Below the pieces are notes generated by a model. It ran no database searches. It had not been told where the DNA came from and was given only the letters and a program-made list of their open reading frames with translations. From Pelotomaculum sp. UBA3102 (GTDB taxonomy: Bacteria > Bacillota > Desulfotomaculia > Desulfotomaculales > Pelotomaculaceae): a stretch of 32,942 nucleotides of DNA. The stretch lies in NCBI GenBank assembly GCA_002365865.1, contig DFAQ01000049.1, forward strand, positions 1 through 32,942, in the 5' to 3' direction. Position numbers and translations under genes: made by a program. How positions within the stretch are numbered: position 1 is the first letter of the stretch; each line of letters begins with the position of its first letter. Positions 8,786 through 15,593 of this stretch are shown here, piece after piece.

Positions 8786-9291
8786 CACCTCACAAAGTAA
8801 GCGGTTATGATACCGACGGTAATGGCAGCACCGTAGGGAATAGAACTGCTTTTGTCTCCGTCCTCGCAATGGTTAAAGAATCGCCCGGAAAAACCGGCTT
8901 TCACAAAAAACGGACTAATAATTTTAATTAATACCCGGGTCAAACTTCTGTTTTTAAGCAGGTATAATAATGTGATCAATCCTCCAGCGATAGCTCCGGC
9001 AAGGAAGGCATAAAAAATAAACACCGGACCTTTTAAAGCGCCGATGGCCCCCAAAAATTTTGCGTCTCCGGCTCCGACTCCACCGGCACAGTAAGGAATA
9101 AGCAACAGAGCCAAACCGGCAGCCAAACCCTGCAGGCTGAAGCACCCTCCGTTAATTCCGTTAGTGCAGGTGTGGTAACCCGCGCCCAGGAAAACGGCAG
9201 GGAAAAGGACCAAGTTATATAATTTCCTCCTGGTCAAATCAGTATAAAGACAGACCCCGGTTACCAGAAATACGATCACATCGATAAACAT
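8785..9291 (-). CDS. tadV: TadV/CpaA prepilin peptidase (A24 aspartic protease)
   Basis: This 168-aa polytopic membrane protease removes the leader peptides of Flp pilins and TadE-like pseudopilins. It carries the two catalytic aspartates of the A24 family: D18 in YTDL near the end of the first helix, and D76 in the GxGD motif GAGDAKF. About four or five membrane segments are visible. It lacks the N-terminal methylase domain of large type IV peptidases, which is normal for TadV/CpaA. It starts with ATG after GGGAG, just below a strong hairpin that separates it from the pilin genes. Confidence 0.93.
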   Translation of the reverse strand: MFIDVIVFLVTGVCLYTDLTRRKLYNLVLFPAVFLGAGYHTCTNGINGGCFSLQGLAAGLALLLIPYCAGGVGAGDAKFLGAIGALKGPVFIFYAFLAGAIAGGLITLLYLLKNRSLTRVLIKIISPFFVKAGFSGRFFNHCEDGDKSSSIPYGAAITVGIITAYFVR

Positions 9292-9309
9292 TTTGTTACT
9301 CCCTACAGA

Positions 9310-9343
9310 CGGGCCCTACTCAAGTTTCCTCAAGTAGGGCCCG
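9310..9343 (-). promoter_or_regulatory. Strong hairpin between pilin and pilus-machinery genes
   Basis: An 11-bp perfect inverted repeat (CGGGCCCTACT and its complement) encloses a 12-nt loop in the minus-strand transcript between flp (ends 9380) and tadV (starts 9291). No run of U follows it, so it is not a classical terminator. It more likely acts as an mRNA-processing or stabilising element, or as a partial terminator that keeps pilin mRNA in excess over machinery mRNA. The structure is seen; the function is inferred. Confidence 0.6.
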
Positions 9344-9379
9344 GAATTTAAGTCCTCAACTAAAAATAAATACAAGGAT

Positions 9380-9562
9380 TTATGGAGAAGTGGTACTTCC
9401 ACCCAGGGCATTTGCTACGCCATTAAAATTATTTAGGATACCGGTACCTATCGCTGTAAGCGCGCCAATTACCACAACGGCGATCAGGGCGAGGATTAAA
9501 CCGTATTCCGCCATACCCTGCCCTGACTCTTCAGACCAAAACTTTTTAAACAGGTTTAACAT
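9380..9562 (-). CDS. flp: Flp-family major pilin (Flp1)
   Basis: This 60-aa Flp pilin precursor has a short basic leader ending in SGQG, then a predicted TadV cleavage before MAEYGLILALIAVV, the hydrophobic polymerisation helix. The Glu and Tyr at the standard Flp positions are present. The mature part ends in a Gly/Ser/Thr-rich tail. Its size and motif match the major subunit of Tad pili. It starts with ATG after AGGAGGG, 39 nt downstream of a second, shorter pilin gene. Confidence 0.95.
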   Translation of the reverse strand: MLNLFKKFWSEESGQGMAEYGLILALIAVVVIGALTAIGTGILNNFNGVANALGGSTTSP

Positions 9563-9601
9563 TGAAATTTCCCTCCTGACAATTTTTTTAAAATTAATAA
9601 A

Positions 9602-9763
9602 CTAGAATAAGCCGGCAACCACTTGATAAAATCCATTTATTGCGTTTCCCAAATTACTCAGCGCAAAGATTACTGCTAATGCCACAAACGCGAAAATCAA
9701 GCCGTATTCCGCCAAGCCCTGCCCTGATTCCTCTTGCAAAAATGTCTCCAAATGTTTTGTCAT
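9602..9763 (-). CDS. Second, shorter Flp-family pilin (Flp2)
   Basis: This 53-aa precursor is easy to miss because of its length. The leader ends in EESGQG, followed by LAEYGLIFAFVALAVIFAL, the Flp hydrophobic helix with its Glu and Tyr. It shares the ESGQG-x-AEYGLI core with the 60-aa pilin but differs in helix and tail: it ends QVVAGLF and lacks the Ser/Thr tail. The ATG at 9763 follows AAGGTGG with 6-nt spacing. It is the first gene of the tad operon. It could be a minor pilin or an alternative major subunit. Confidence 0.9.
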   Translation of the reverse strand: MTKHLETFLQEESGQGLAEYGLIFAFVALAVIFALSNLGNAINGFYQVVAGLF

Positions 9764-9803
9764 TTATCAACCACCTTTCAGGGTGATCTTCATATTGATC
9801 ATA

Positions 9804-9815
9804 ATGTCAAATAAA
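9804..9815 (-). promoter_or_regulatory. TTTATTTGACAT motif upstream of the tad operon
   Basis: This 12-nt motif lies 40 nt upstream of the first pilin gene and contains TTGACA, the sigma-A -35 consensus. No convincing -10 box stands 16-18 nt after it. An identical 12-mer lies upstream of the DegS-like kinase gene (11906-11917), and both copies are preceded by ATGTAA. It may be a regulator-assisted promoter or a binding site for the DegU-like protein. Confidence 0.4.
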
Positions 9816-9943
9816 CTTATTTACATGAGCCGGACGTATTATTTTGTCGTTTCCGGAAGTCCCGGTTTTACCAGTGGCTTGATACCCAATATTTATTTGT
9901 AAAAGTTCCTTTTTTATAGGACTTCTTAGGACTGTAAAGTTTT

Positions 9944-9976
9944 AAAAAAAAACGGCTTTAAAACAAAAGCCGTTTT
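9944..9976 (-). terminator. Intrinsic terminator of the kinase-regulator operon
   Basis: Read on the minus strand, an 11-bp perfect stem (AAAACGGCTTT with its complement, 6-nt loop) is followed by a long U run. It ends the DegS/DegU-like transcription unit and insulates it from the pilus operon, implying that the latter has its own promoter in about 9764-9940. Confidence 0.85.
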
Positions 9977-9985
9977 CGTACACAT

Positions 9986-10012
9986 AATCCGTAACCATTT
10001 AGGTTACGGATT
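9986..10012 (-). terminator. Additional hairpin just after the response-regulator gene
   Basis: A perfect 11-bp inverted repeat (AATCCGTAACC and its complement, 5-nt loop) begins 4 nt after the stop codon of the DegU-like gene. No U run follows it on the minus strand, so it may protect the 3' end or back up the stronger terminator at 9944-9976. Confidence 0.5.
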
Positions 10013-10016
10013 TCTT

Positions 10017-10670
10017 TTATAACTCCACTATTTTATTTTTAACCGCATGAATTGCCGCCTGGGTACGGTCTCCCACCCCAAGTTTCTGGAATATATTGGT
10101 CAGGTGATTCTTAACCGTCTTCTCGCTGATAAATAATTCTTGGGCAATAGTACGGTTATTGTTCCCCAGAGCCAGCAGGCGGAGCACATCAACCTCTCTT
10201 CTGGTCAACCCTTGCGGGTTTGCATTACGGGTAGTAATAGAAGTAAGACGATTAAATTCAGCCATCATTTTAGCGGTTAAAGACGGTGAAATAAAGGACT
10301 CGCCCCTGAAAACCCCTAAAACAGTTTTAATCAGCAGGTCGGGACTGGTATCCTTCAATAAGTAACCGGATATACCCGCTTTAATCAACTCAAAAAGGTA
10401 TTCTTCCTGATCGTGAATGGTCAGTGCAATAATTCCGGTTTCATGCAAATGACTTTTAATGATTCTCGTAGCTTCAATCCCGTTCAAAACGGGGAGATTT
10501 ATATCCATAAGTATTATATCCGGTTTTATTTCCAGAGCCATCTTTACTGCCTGCTCACCGTTTTCGGCGGTACCGGCGACTTCAATGCTATCATCGGTGG
10601 ATAATATTTTAACAAGCCCCTCTCGTACCAGGGGGTGGTCATCAACAATTAAAACCCTAATCTTTTCCAA
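10017..10670 (-). CDS. DegU/NarL-family response regulator
   Basis: This 217-aa two-component regulator has a receiver domain at about 1-122 and a LuxR-type helix-turn-helix DNA-binding domain at about 152-217. The receiver has acidic D10/D11, phospho-acceptor D56 in LMDINLP, T84 and K106. The helix-turn-helix has the REVDVLRLLALG and SEKTVKNHLTNIFQKLGV stretches. The start is a TTG with GGAGGT supplied by the last codons of the kinase gene, 3 nt upstream, so the two are co-translated. The likely partner is the adjacent DegS-like kinase and likely targets include the downstream tad operon (inferred). It is similar to DegU but I do not claim orthology. Confidence 0.94.
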   Translation of the reverse strand: MEKIRVLIVDDHPLVREGLVKILSTDDSIEVAGTAENGEQAVKMALEIKPDIILMDINLPVLNGIEATRIIKSHLHETGIIALTIHDQEEYLFELIKAGISGYLLKDTSPDLLIKTVLGVFRGESFISPSLTAKMMAEFNRLTSITTRNANPQGLTRREVDVLRLLALGNNNRTIAQELFISEKTVKNHLTNIFQKLGVGDRTQAAIHAVKNKIVEL

Positions 10671-10673
10671 TAT

Positions 10674-11831
10674 TCAACCTCCCATAACCGAATTTTCAAC
10701 TTTTAAAGGAACCGAAATATTAATCGCAGCACCCTGTCCCGGAGCGGTAATTATATTCATTTCACCTTTGAGCAGTTGCACTCTTTCCCGCATACCGACC
10801 AAACCATATCCTTTATGGTTTGTGTCGGTCATGATTTCATCCAGGTTAAACCCCGTACCGTCATCTTTCATATGAATATTTACCTTTTCATTCAGCTGTT
10901 CGATTTTTACTATTGCCCTTTTAGCTTTAGCATGTTTTCTGACATTGGTTATCGTCTCCTGAACAATCCTGAAAAGTGCTATTTCTATGGCACTGTCGAG
11001 ACGCCGTTGTTCGCCGAAAAAAAGAAAATCTACATGAAGGCCGTATTGCTCCTTGTAATCTGACAGGTATTTTTTTATGGCGGGGGCCAGCCCAAGGTCG
11101 TCCAGCACCATCGGCCGCAAGTCAAAGATTATCTTGCGCACGTCCAGCAAACTCATCCGGACCAGGTTCTGAAGAGAAACCAGTTCTTCACGCACTTTTT
11201 CAGGATCCAGGTCTAAAAGCTTTAAACAATATTCCGCCCTCATCACTATGTTGGCCATTGACTGGGCGGGTCCGTCGTGTATTTCCCGGGCTACTCTTTT
11301 ACGTTCTTCTTCCTGCGCCCTGATTATACCGACAGCCATTTGTTGGGCTTCTTGTATTTCACCAATCTTTGAATTAAAGTTCTGCAGTTCTCCGCTTAGA
11401 AAATTAAAAACAATGCCCATCTGGGAAATAAGTTTCTCAGCCCGATAGACCGTACTTTCAAGACGCCGCAGGCTTACTTCAAGATGGTTTCTCCGGTAAC
11501 GTAAAAGCTTTTCACTTTCCTGCAGCTTAATTAACTCAACCTGTATGTTATAGGCGTCGTCGTAAGCTTGTTTAATATCCTTTTCGGAATACCGGTCAAA
11601 ATCTTTACTTACTTCCACCAGATTTATTCGCGATTTTTTTTCTTTGGCGGTCAGTTCGTCGACTTTCCTAATGACGTCGGCAACTTCACTCTTGACCTCT
11701 TTTAATTCCTTTTTTACCCTGGACATTTCCAGACGCGAGTTTTCAGCAATATTATAAATTTGTATTTTACTTCGTTCTATAGCCTCCAACGTTTCTTTTA
11801 TAATGCGGTCAAGGGCCTTTATGTCAAACAT
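10674..11831 (-). CDS. DegS-like cytoplasmic sensor histidine kinase (HisKA_3)
   Basis: This kinase of about 385 aa has no membrane segment. Residues up to about 175 are predicted coiled coil, like the DegS sensor region. A HisKA_3 dimerisation domain follows, with the phospho-acceptor in EERKRVAREIHDGPAQ, and then an HATPase_c domain with the N box ITNVRKHAKA and glycine boxes DDGTGFN and GYGLVGMRERV. It autophosphorylates on His and should phosphorylate the adjacent regulator; the receiver on TadZ is a possible second target. The frame opens with a GTG at 11840, but AGGTG fits the ATG at 11831. A cytosolic sensor implies an internal signal. Confidence 0.93.
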   Translation of the reverse strand: MFDIKALDRIIKETLEAIERSKIQIYNIAENSRLEMSRVKKELKEVKSEVADVIRKVDELTAKEKKSRINLVEVSKDFDRYSEKDIKQAYDDAYNIQVELIKLQESEKLLRYRRNHLEVSLRRLESTVYRAEKLISQMGIVFNFLSGELQNFNSKIGEIQEAQQMAVGIIRAQEEERKRVAREIHDGPAQSMANIVMRAEYCLKLLDLDPEKVREELVSLQNLVRMSLLDVRKIIFDLRPMVLDDLGLAPAIKKYLSDYKEQYGLHVDFLFFGEQRRLDSAIEIALFRIVQETITNVRKHAKAKRAIVKIEQLNEKVNIHMKDDGTGFNLDEIMTDTNHKGYGLVGMRERVQLLKGEMNIITAPGQGAAINISVPLKVENSVMGG

Positions 11832-11905
11832 TATGCTCACCTCTCTACCCGTGCCTATAGAGGTTCGTTCTTATCCGCCGGTTCTCCTTCATAAAAATGA
11901 AAAAC

Positions 11906-11917
11906 ATGTCAAATAAA
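11906..11917 (-). promoter_or_regulatory. TTTATTTGACAT motif upstream of the DegS-like kinase
   Basis: This is an exact copy of the 12-nt motif found before the tad operon (9804-9815). It lies 74 nt upstream of the kinase start and is directly preceded by ATGTAA. It contains a consensus -35 hexamer but no obvious -10 partner. It may mark co-regulation or autoregulation by the two-component system. Confidence 0.4.
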
Positions 11918-11980
11918 TTACATATTTCTCGGTTTTTTAGCCAGACTATTACTACTTTTTAATTTCAGGAGGTATGAAAT

Positions 11981-12169
11981 TTGCGAGTAGAAGTAGATCA
12001 AGAACTTTGCATCAGTTGTGGTATGTGTGTTGATACCTGTCCGGACGTCTTTGACTGGAATGAGGATGAAAAAGCCTGCAGCCTGGTCGAAGAAGTGCCG
12101 CCCGAACTTGAAGAATCGGCCCGTGAAGCTGTGGATAATTGCCCTACCAGCGCTATTTCTGAAGAGTAG
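11981..12169 (+). CDS. Small ferredoxin, single-cluster type
   Basis: This 62-aa cytoplasmic electron carrier has the pattern CISCGMCVDTCPDVF near the N-terminus and NCPTSAI near the C-terminus. Cys at 10, 13 and 16 plus the distal Cys near 54 fit a single [4Fe-4S] cluster; the extra Cys at 20 is common in monocluster ferredoxins and can form a disulfide. The protein is strongly acidic, as expected. The start is a TTG 7 nt after AGGAGGT; a nearer ATG is out of frame. It is transcribed divergently from the kinase operon. No partner enzyme is adjacent. Confidence 0.93.
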   Translation: MRVEVDQELCISCGMCVDTCPDVFDWNEDEKACSLVEEVPPELEESAREAVDNCPTSAISEE

Positions 12170-12499
12170 ATTAATGATGCAAACCGGGGTCAGTTGCTCT
12201 TGAACAAGAACACTATTTTACCTGGCCCCGGAGAACGTTTCATCCCTTTAATCCGTATATTATTAAAGAATTAAATCTAAACTACTATGAGAAACAGCGC
12301 TATACAGAGTATGGCCAATCAATATTTATCTACTGCCGCTAAAAGAAATATACCGCGAGATTATGGTTCCTAAATATAAAATTTTGTTGACAAGATAATA
12401 TTATATGCTAAAATTTATTTTAGTTGGAATTAACCAATCCTTGCATTTACAAGAGATTTGTTGATTCCAAAAATATTGTCCCATAAAGGAGGCAGATAA
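12170..12499 (+). other. 330-nt gap: imperfect hairpin, AT-rich spacer and speD promoter
   Basis: After the ferredoxin gene there is a long-loop inverted repeat (CCGGGGTCAG pairing with CTGGCCCCGG with one G-U pair, about 12183-12230), which may act as a weak terminator. The middle is AT-rich without a credible gene; a 20-codon reading frame near 12311 lacks a ribosome binding site. The last 115 nt contain the speD promoter and leader. I see no RNA gene or riboswitch. Confidence 0.5.
12387..12414 (+). promoter_or_regulatory. Sigma-A-type promoter of speD
   Basis: A consensus TTGACA at 12387-12392 is followed after 16 nt by TAAAAT at 12409-12414. Transcription would start near 12421, leaving a leader of about 80 nt before speD. 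Confidence 0.7.
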
Positions 12500-12880
12500 A
12501 TGAATCATTTGGGCCGCCATGTATTGGCTGAAATTTGTGGGTGCGACTTTAATATTCTTAATAACATCAAAAAAGTAGAAGAAATCATGGTTAACGCTGC
12601 TCTAGAAGCCGGTGCCGAAGTCAGGGAATGTGTATTCCACAAATTCAGTCCACAAGGGGTAAGCGGTGTGGTGGTTATTTCAGAATCACACCTTGCTATC
12701 CATACTTGGCCGGAACTGGGTTATGCTGCAGTAGACGTGTTTACCTGCGGTGACAGAGTAAATCCATGGGATGCATGCAACTATTTGACCGACCACTTTT
12801 ATGCCAAACAAATAACGGCAAAAGAGATGAAACGAGGGATGGTATCCGAAGGCTTTCTCAGGGAAGCCGCAAATCTGTAG
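12500..12880 (+). CDS. speD: S-adenosylmethionine decarboxylase proenzyme (class 1B)
   Basis: This 126-aa pyruvoyl enzyme normally decarboxylates S-adenosylmethionine to supply aminopropyl groups for spermidine. The self-cleavage site lies in VISESHLAIHTWPE: cleavage before S63 would create the pyruvoyl group, and H68 and C83 (in FTCGD) occupy the known processing and catalytic positions of bacterial class 1B enzymes. The N-terminal GRHVLAEICGC is also typical. It starts with ATG after AAAGGAGG. It has its own promoter and terminator, so it is monocistronic. No speE or arginine/ornithine decarboxylase gene is near; some SpeD relatives have shifted to amino-acid decarboxylation, but nothing in these motifs demands that. 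Confidence 0.95.
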   Translation: MNHLGRHVLAEICGCDFNILNNIKKVEEIMVNAALEAGAEVRECVFHKFSPQGVSGVVVISESHLAIHTWPELGYAAVDVFTCGDRVNPWDACNYLTDHFYAKQITAKEMKRGMVSEGFLREAANL

Positions 12881-12916
12881 GAGGGATATTTATTAGTACC
12901 CGGATAAAGAAAGGTT

Positions 12917-12960
12917 AGTGAGCCTTGCAATGAAGTGAATTGCAGGGCTCACTGATTTTT
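12917..12960 (+). terminator. Intrinsic terminator after speD
   Basis: A 15-bp stem (one G-U pair) beginning AGTGAGCC and ending GGCTCACT, with a 7-nt loop, is followed by GATTTTT. It lies 36 nt after the speD stop codon. Confidence 0.9.
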
Positions 12961-13064
12961 AAAGCCAATAACCTGAACATAAACATTAAAATTTCGACCT
13001 GGAAGGAAAACGTGAGGCAATACCGAATATATAAAATACTAGTAAAGGGGGAGAGCCTCACTTT

Positions 13065-13844
13065 ATGTTATACGACATATTAAAACCGGTTGAGAAAGAA
13101 CTCCAATCCATACAAAAATTAATAAATAACCACCTTATTATTAAGGCGGGACACTTGGCAACTTTTGCCCACCTGGAATTATCTTCTGCTGACAAGAATA
13201 TCAGACCTGCCCTGGTAATATTATCTTCCCGGATTTTCGGCTATGACCCGCATAAGACCATCGTGCTTGCCGGTATCTTTCAATTTATCTACCTAGCCGC
13301 AAAGGTCCAAAAAGGGGTCTCTGAAATTGATTCGGATTATCTTCGTGAAGATGCCGATCCCAGGGAAGGCTCTCAATTTCCGGTACTAATCGGGGATTAC
13401 CTTTACAGTAAGTTTTTCTATTTTACCAGTAATGCCGGAATTAATCACATTCTCCATCCTCTGGCGAAAATCATTTGCCAAATTCACGAAGGAAGTATTT
13501 TAAGGAAAACTAAAAACGTAAAAAGCCTGCCTCACCAGGATTTACTTGAGTTAGTAAAAAAAGAAACGGCACCTCTTTTTGCCGGTTGTTGTTTTTTAAC
13601 TGCTCGTCTTGGCGGAGCTACGGATCAACAGCAGAATTTATTTATGCGCTTCGGACATAACCTGGGAATGGCTTATGGTCTGTTGGAACAAGGAATTGCT
13701 ATGAAGGCAGCGGCCCCTTACTTAAATGAAGCATTATCCAATGTGTCAATGTTTCCTGACCGGCCGGAAAGAAACATACTAGAAAAGCTGGTGTGTTTTC
13801 TACAATCAGGCCATTGCCTGCCGGTACAACGCATGGTCATTTAA
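13065..13844 (+). CDS. Polyprenyl diphosphate synthase-like protein lacking both Asp-rich motifs
   Basis: This 259-aa protein has the fold signatures of trans-polyprenyl diphosphate synthases: DKNIRPALVILSS (about 43-55), corresponding to the GKRLRP motif, and IGDYLYSKFF (about 109-118), corresponding to GDYLFARAF. The two catalytic metal-binding motifs are absent. The first DDxxD region reads AAKVQKGVSEID (about 78-89) and the second reads GMAYGLLEQGIAM (about 201-213). It is also shorter than active enzymes (about 320 aa). With menG next door it resembles a component of menaquinone side-chain synthesis. A non-catalytic partner subunit of a heteromeric prenyl synthase is plausible but inferred. 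The ribosome binding site AAAGGGGGA is 12 nt from the ATG and sits inside an inverted repeat. Confidence 0.8.
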   Translation: MLYDILKPVEKELQSIQKLINNHLIIKAGHLATFAHLELSSADKNIRPALVILSSRIFGYDPHKTIVLAGIFQFIYLAAKVQKGVSEIDSDYLREDADPREGSQFPVLIGDYLYSKFFYFTSNAGINHILHPLAKIICQIHEGSILRKTKNVKSLPHQDLLELVKKETAPLFAGCCFLTARLGGATDQQQNLFMRFGHNLGMAYGLLEQGIAMKAAAPYLNEALSNVSMFPDRPERNILEKLVCFLQSGHCLPVQRMVI

Positions 13845-13905
13845 ATAAATATTTAAAGAGGAACCATTGAAGTAATAAGGGGTTTATTCTTGGAGGTCTT
13901 TTTCA

Positions 13906-14628
13906 GTGCAGTTTAACAATTGTCACAGCGACAAGGAAAAATTTGTACACAGTGTTTTTTCAGCTATTGCTCACCGGTATGACCTGCTTAACACAACCCT
14001 TAGTTTTAACCGGGATAAGTACTGGAGAAGATTTACCGTGGTTCATTCCGGGCTTAAGCCGGGAGGCAAAGGACTTGACGTTTGTTGCGGGACCGGTATG
14101 CTGACCCTGGAACAAGCCAGGAAAGTGGGTTTGAACGGGCAAGTGGTCGGCCTCGACTTTTGTGAAAATATGCTGTCCAAAGCCGTTGAAAACATAAAAC
14201 AGACCCCTTATGAAGGAATTATTAATTTAGTCAAGGGAAACGCAATGGACCTACCTTTTCCGGATAATACATTTGACTGTGCCACTATTGGGTTTGCCTT
14301 GCGTAATGTACCGGATATCAGAAAAACCATATCTGAAATGCGGCGAGTAGTAAAACTCGGAGGGAAAGTTCTTTCCCTGGAGTTGGCAAAACCAAGCGCA
14401 CCGGTATTCAAACAACTTTATTATTTTTATTTTAACTGCCTGGTACCCTTATTGGGCAGGCTCGGAGCAGGCATTAAAGGTCCTTACAGTTGGTTGCCGA
14501 ATTCTTTAAAAGTTTTTCCCCACCAGTTGGAAATCAAGGATATTTTCACTGAAACCGGCCTTTCCGGCGCCCACTATTATGAACTGACCGGCGGCATAGT
14601 AGCAGTACATGTCGGGATAAAGATTTAA
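13906..14628 (+). CDS. menG: Demethylmenaquinone methyltransferase
   Basis: This 240-aa SAM-dependent methyltransferase of the UbiE/MenG family performs the last step of menaquinone synthesis. Family features are FSAIAHRYDLLNTTLSFNRDKYWRR near the N-terminus, the SAM-binding motif GLDVCCGTGML (about 59-69), the acidic residue ending motif II (VVGLDFCENML), FDCATIGFALRNVPD (about 123-137) and the C-terminal ELTGGIVAVHVGIK. The start is a GTG, 8 nt after GGAGGT. Its neighbours are a prenyl-synthase-like gene upstream and mqnA downstream, so this is a menaquinone cluster. Confidence 0.94.
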   Translation: MQFNNCHSDKEKFVHSVFSAIAHRYDLLNTTLSFNRDKYWRRFTVVHSGLKPGGKGLDVCCGTGMLTLEQARKVGLNGQVVGLDFCENMLSKAVENIKQTPYEGIINLVKGNAMDLPFPDNTFDCATIGFALRNVPDIRKTISEMRRVVKLGGKVLSLELAKPSAPVFKQLYYFYFNCLVPLLGRLGAGIKGPYSWLPNSLKVFPHQLEIKDIFTETGLSGAHYYELTGGIVAVHVGIKI

Positions 14629-14718
14629 AGTGAAATAATCCAGGTCATATTTACAGTTTTAGGTGGGGTATTCCAGTGGAAAATGACACCCTGGATAATT
14701 ATATGAGGAGGGTTTCAA

Positions 14719-15567
14719 GTGTCCTTAATACGCCTCGGACAGGTAGACTATATTAACTATCTGCCGGTTTATCATGCCATGGAGGAAGGGGTCATTCCCC
14801 TGGAAGTGAAACTGGTAAAAGGAACGCCTACCCGCTTGAACCGAATGTTCTTAAACGGCGATTTGGAAGCTGCGCCGATATCAACCATAGAATATGCCCG
14901 GAATTTCAACCGTTGTTTTATTCTCCCGGATCTTTCCATGAGCGCAGACGGCCGGGTGTCCAGTATATTATTGTTCAGTAAAATACCGGTGACCGAACTG
15001 GAAGGCAAAAAAGTGTGCCTCACTGAATCTTCGTCCACTTCCGTCGCATTATTAAAAGTGCTTTTTGACCACTATTACCATGTCGACGTACAATTTGAAA
15101 CCACTGATCCGGATTTAAGCAAGATGATGGAAAGAGCCGACGCCGCACTCCTGACCGGAGACGATGCTATGCTGGCCCGCCAGCGGATAATTAATTCCGA
15201 CCGGCCCTACCAAATCACTGACCTCGGAGAGGCCTGGAAAAAATTTACCGGAGAAAGAATGATCTACACGGTTTGGGCAGTACTGAAAACACACGTTGAA
15301 AACAACCCCGAAAAAGTCGCGTTGATTAATGAAACCCTTCTGAAGTCCAGGGAAATCGGGCTTAATGAAGTTCACAACATTATTTCCAAGGCCCGGAAAA
15401 AGACTGGTTTGCCGGTTCATGTTATTGAGGATTATTTTAATATCATTAAGCATGATTTTAATGAAGAACACCGCAAGGCATTACTCACCTTTTATGATTA
15501 TGCCTATAAAAGCGGTCTGATTGAAGAAAGGGTAAAGTTGCACGTCTGGGGCGAAACAAGCGATTAA
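14719..15567 (+). CDS. mqnA: Chorismate dehydratase MqnA (futalosine pathway)
   Basis: This 282-aa protein of the MqnA/MqnD periplasmic-binding-protein-like fold converts chorismate to 3-enolpyruvylbenzoate, the first step of the futalosine route to menaquinone. The N-terminal RLGQVDYINYLPVYHAME and the following LEAAPISTIEYARN and SADGRVSSILLFSK stretches are characteristic of MqnA. It has no signal peptide. The start is a GTG 7 nt after GGAGGG. A short reading frame with its own possible start (14676-14756) overlaps the beginning. It ends 26 nt from the convergent L,D-transpeptidase gene, with no clear terminator between. Confidence 0.94.
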   Translation: MSLIRLGQVDYINYLPVYHAMEEGVIPLEVKLVKGTPTRLNRMFLNGDLEAAPISTIEYARNFNRCFILPDLSMSADGRVSSILLFSKIPVTELEGKKVCLTESSSTSVALLKVLFDHYYHVDVQFETTDPDLSKMMERADAALLTGDDAMLARQRIINSDRPYQITDLGEAWKKFTGERMIYTVWAVLKTHVENNPEKVALINETLLKSREIGLNEVHNIISKARKKTGLPVHVIEDYFNIIKHDFNEEHRKALLTFYDYAYKSGLIEERVKLHVWGETSD

Positions 15568-15593
15568 TGAAGCCGGGTCTTGAATAAACCAGA

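Noticed and set aside
9805..9810. TTGACA as a complete sigma-A promoter for the tad operon
   Set aside because: No acceptable -10 hexamer lies 16-18 nt downstream; the TATGAT next to it is far too close, so I list only the motif.
12311..12373. 20-codon reading frame starting ATGGCC in the speD upstream region
   Set aside because: It has no ribosome binding site or recognisable motif and lies upstream of the likely speD promoter.
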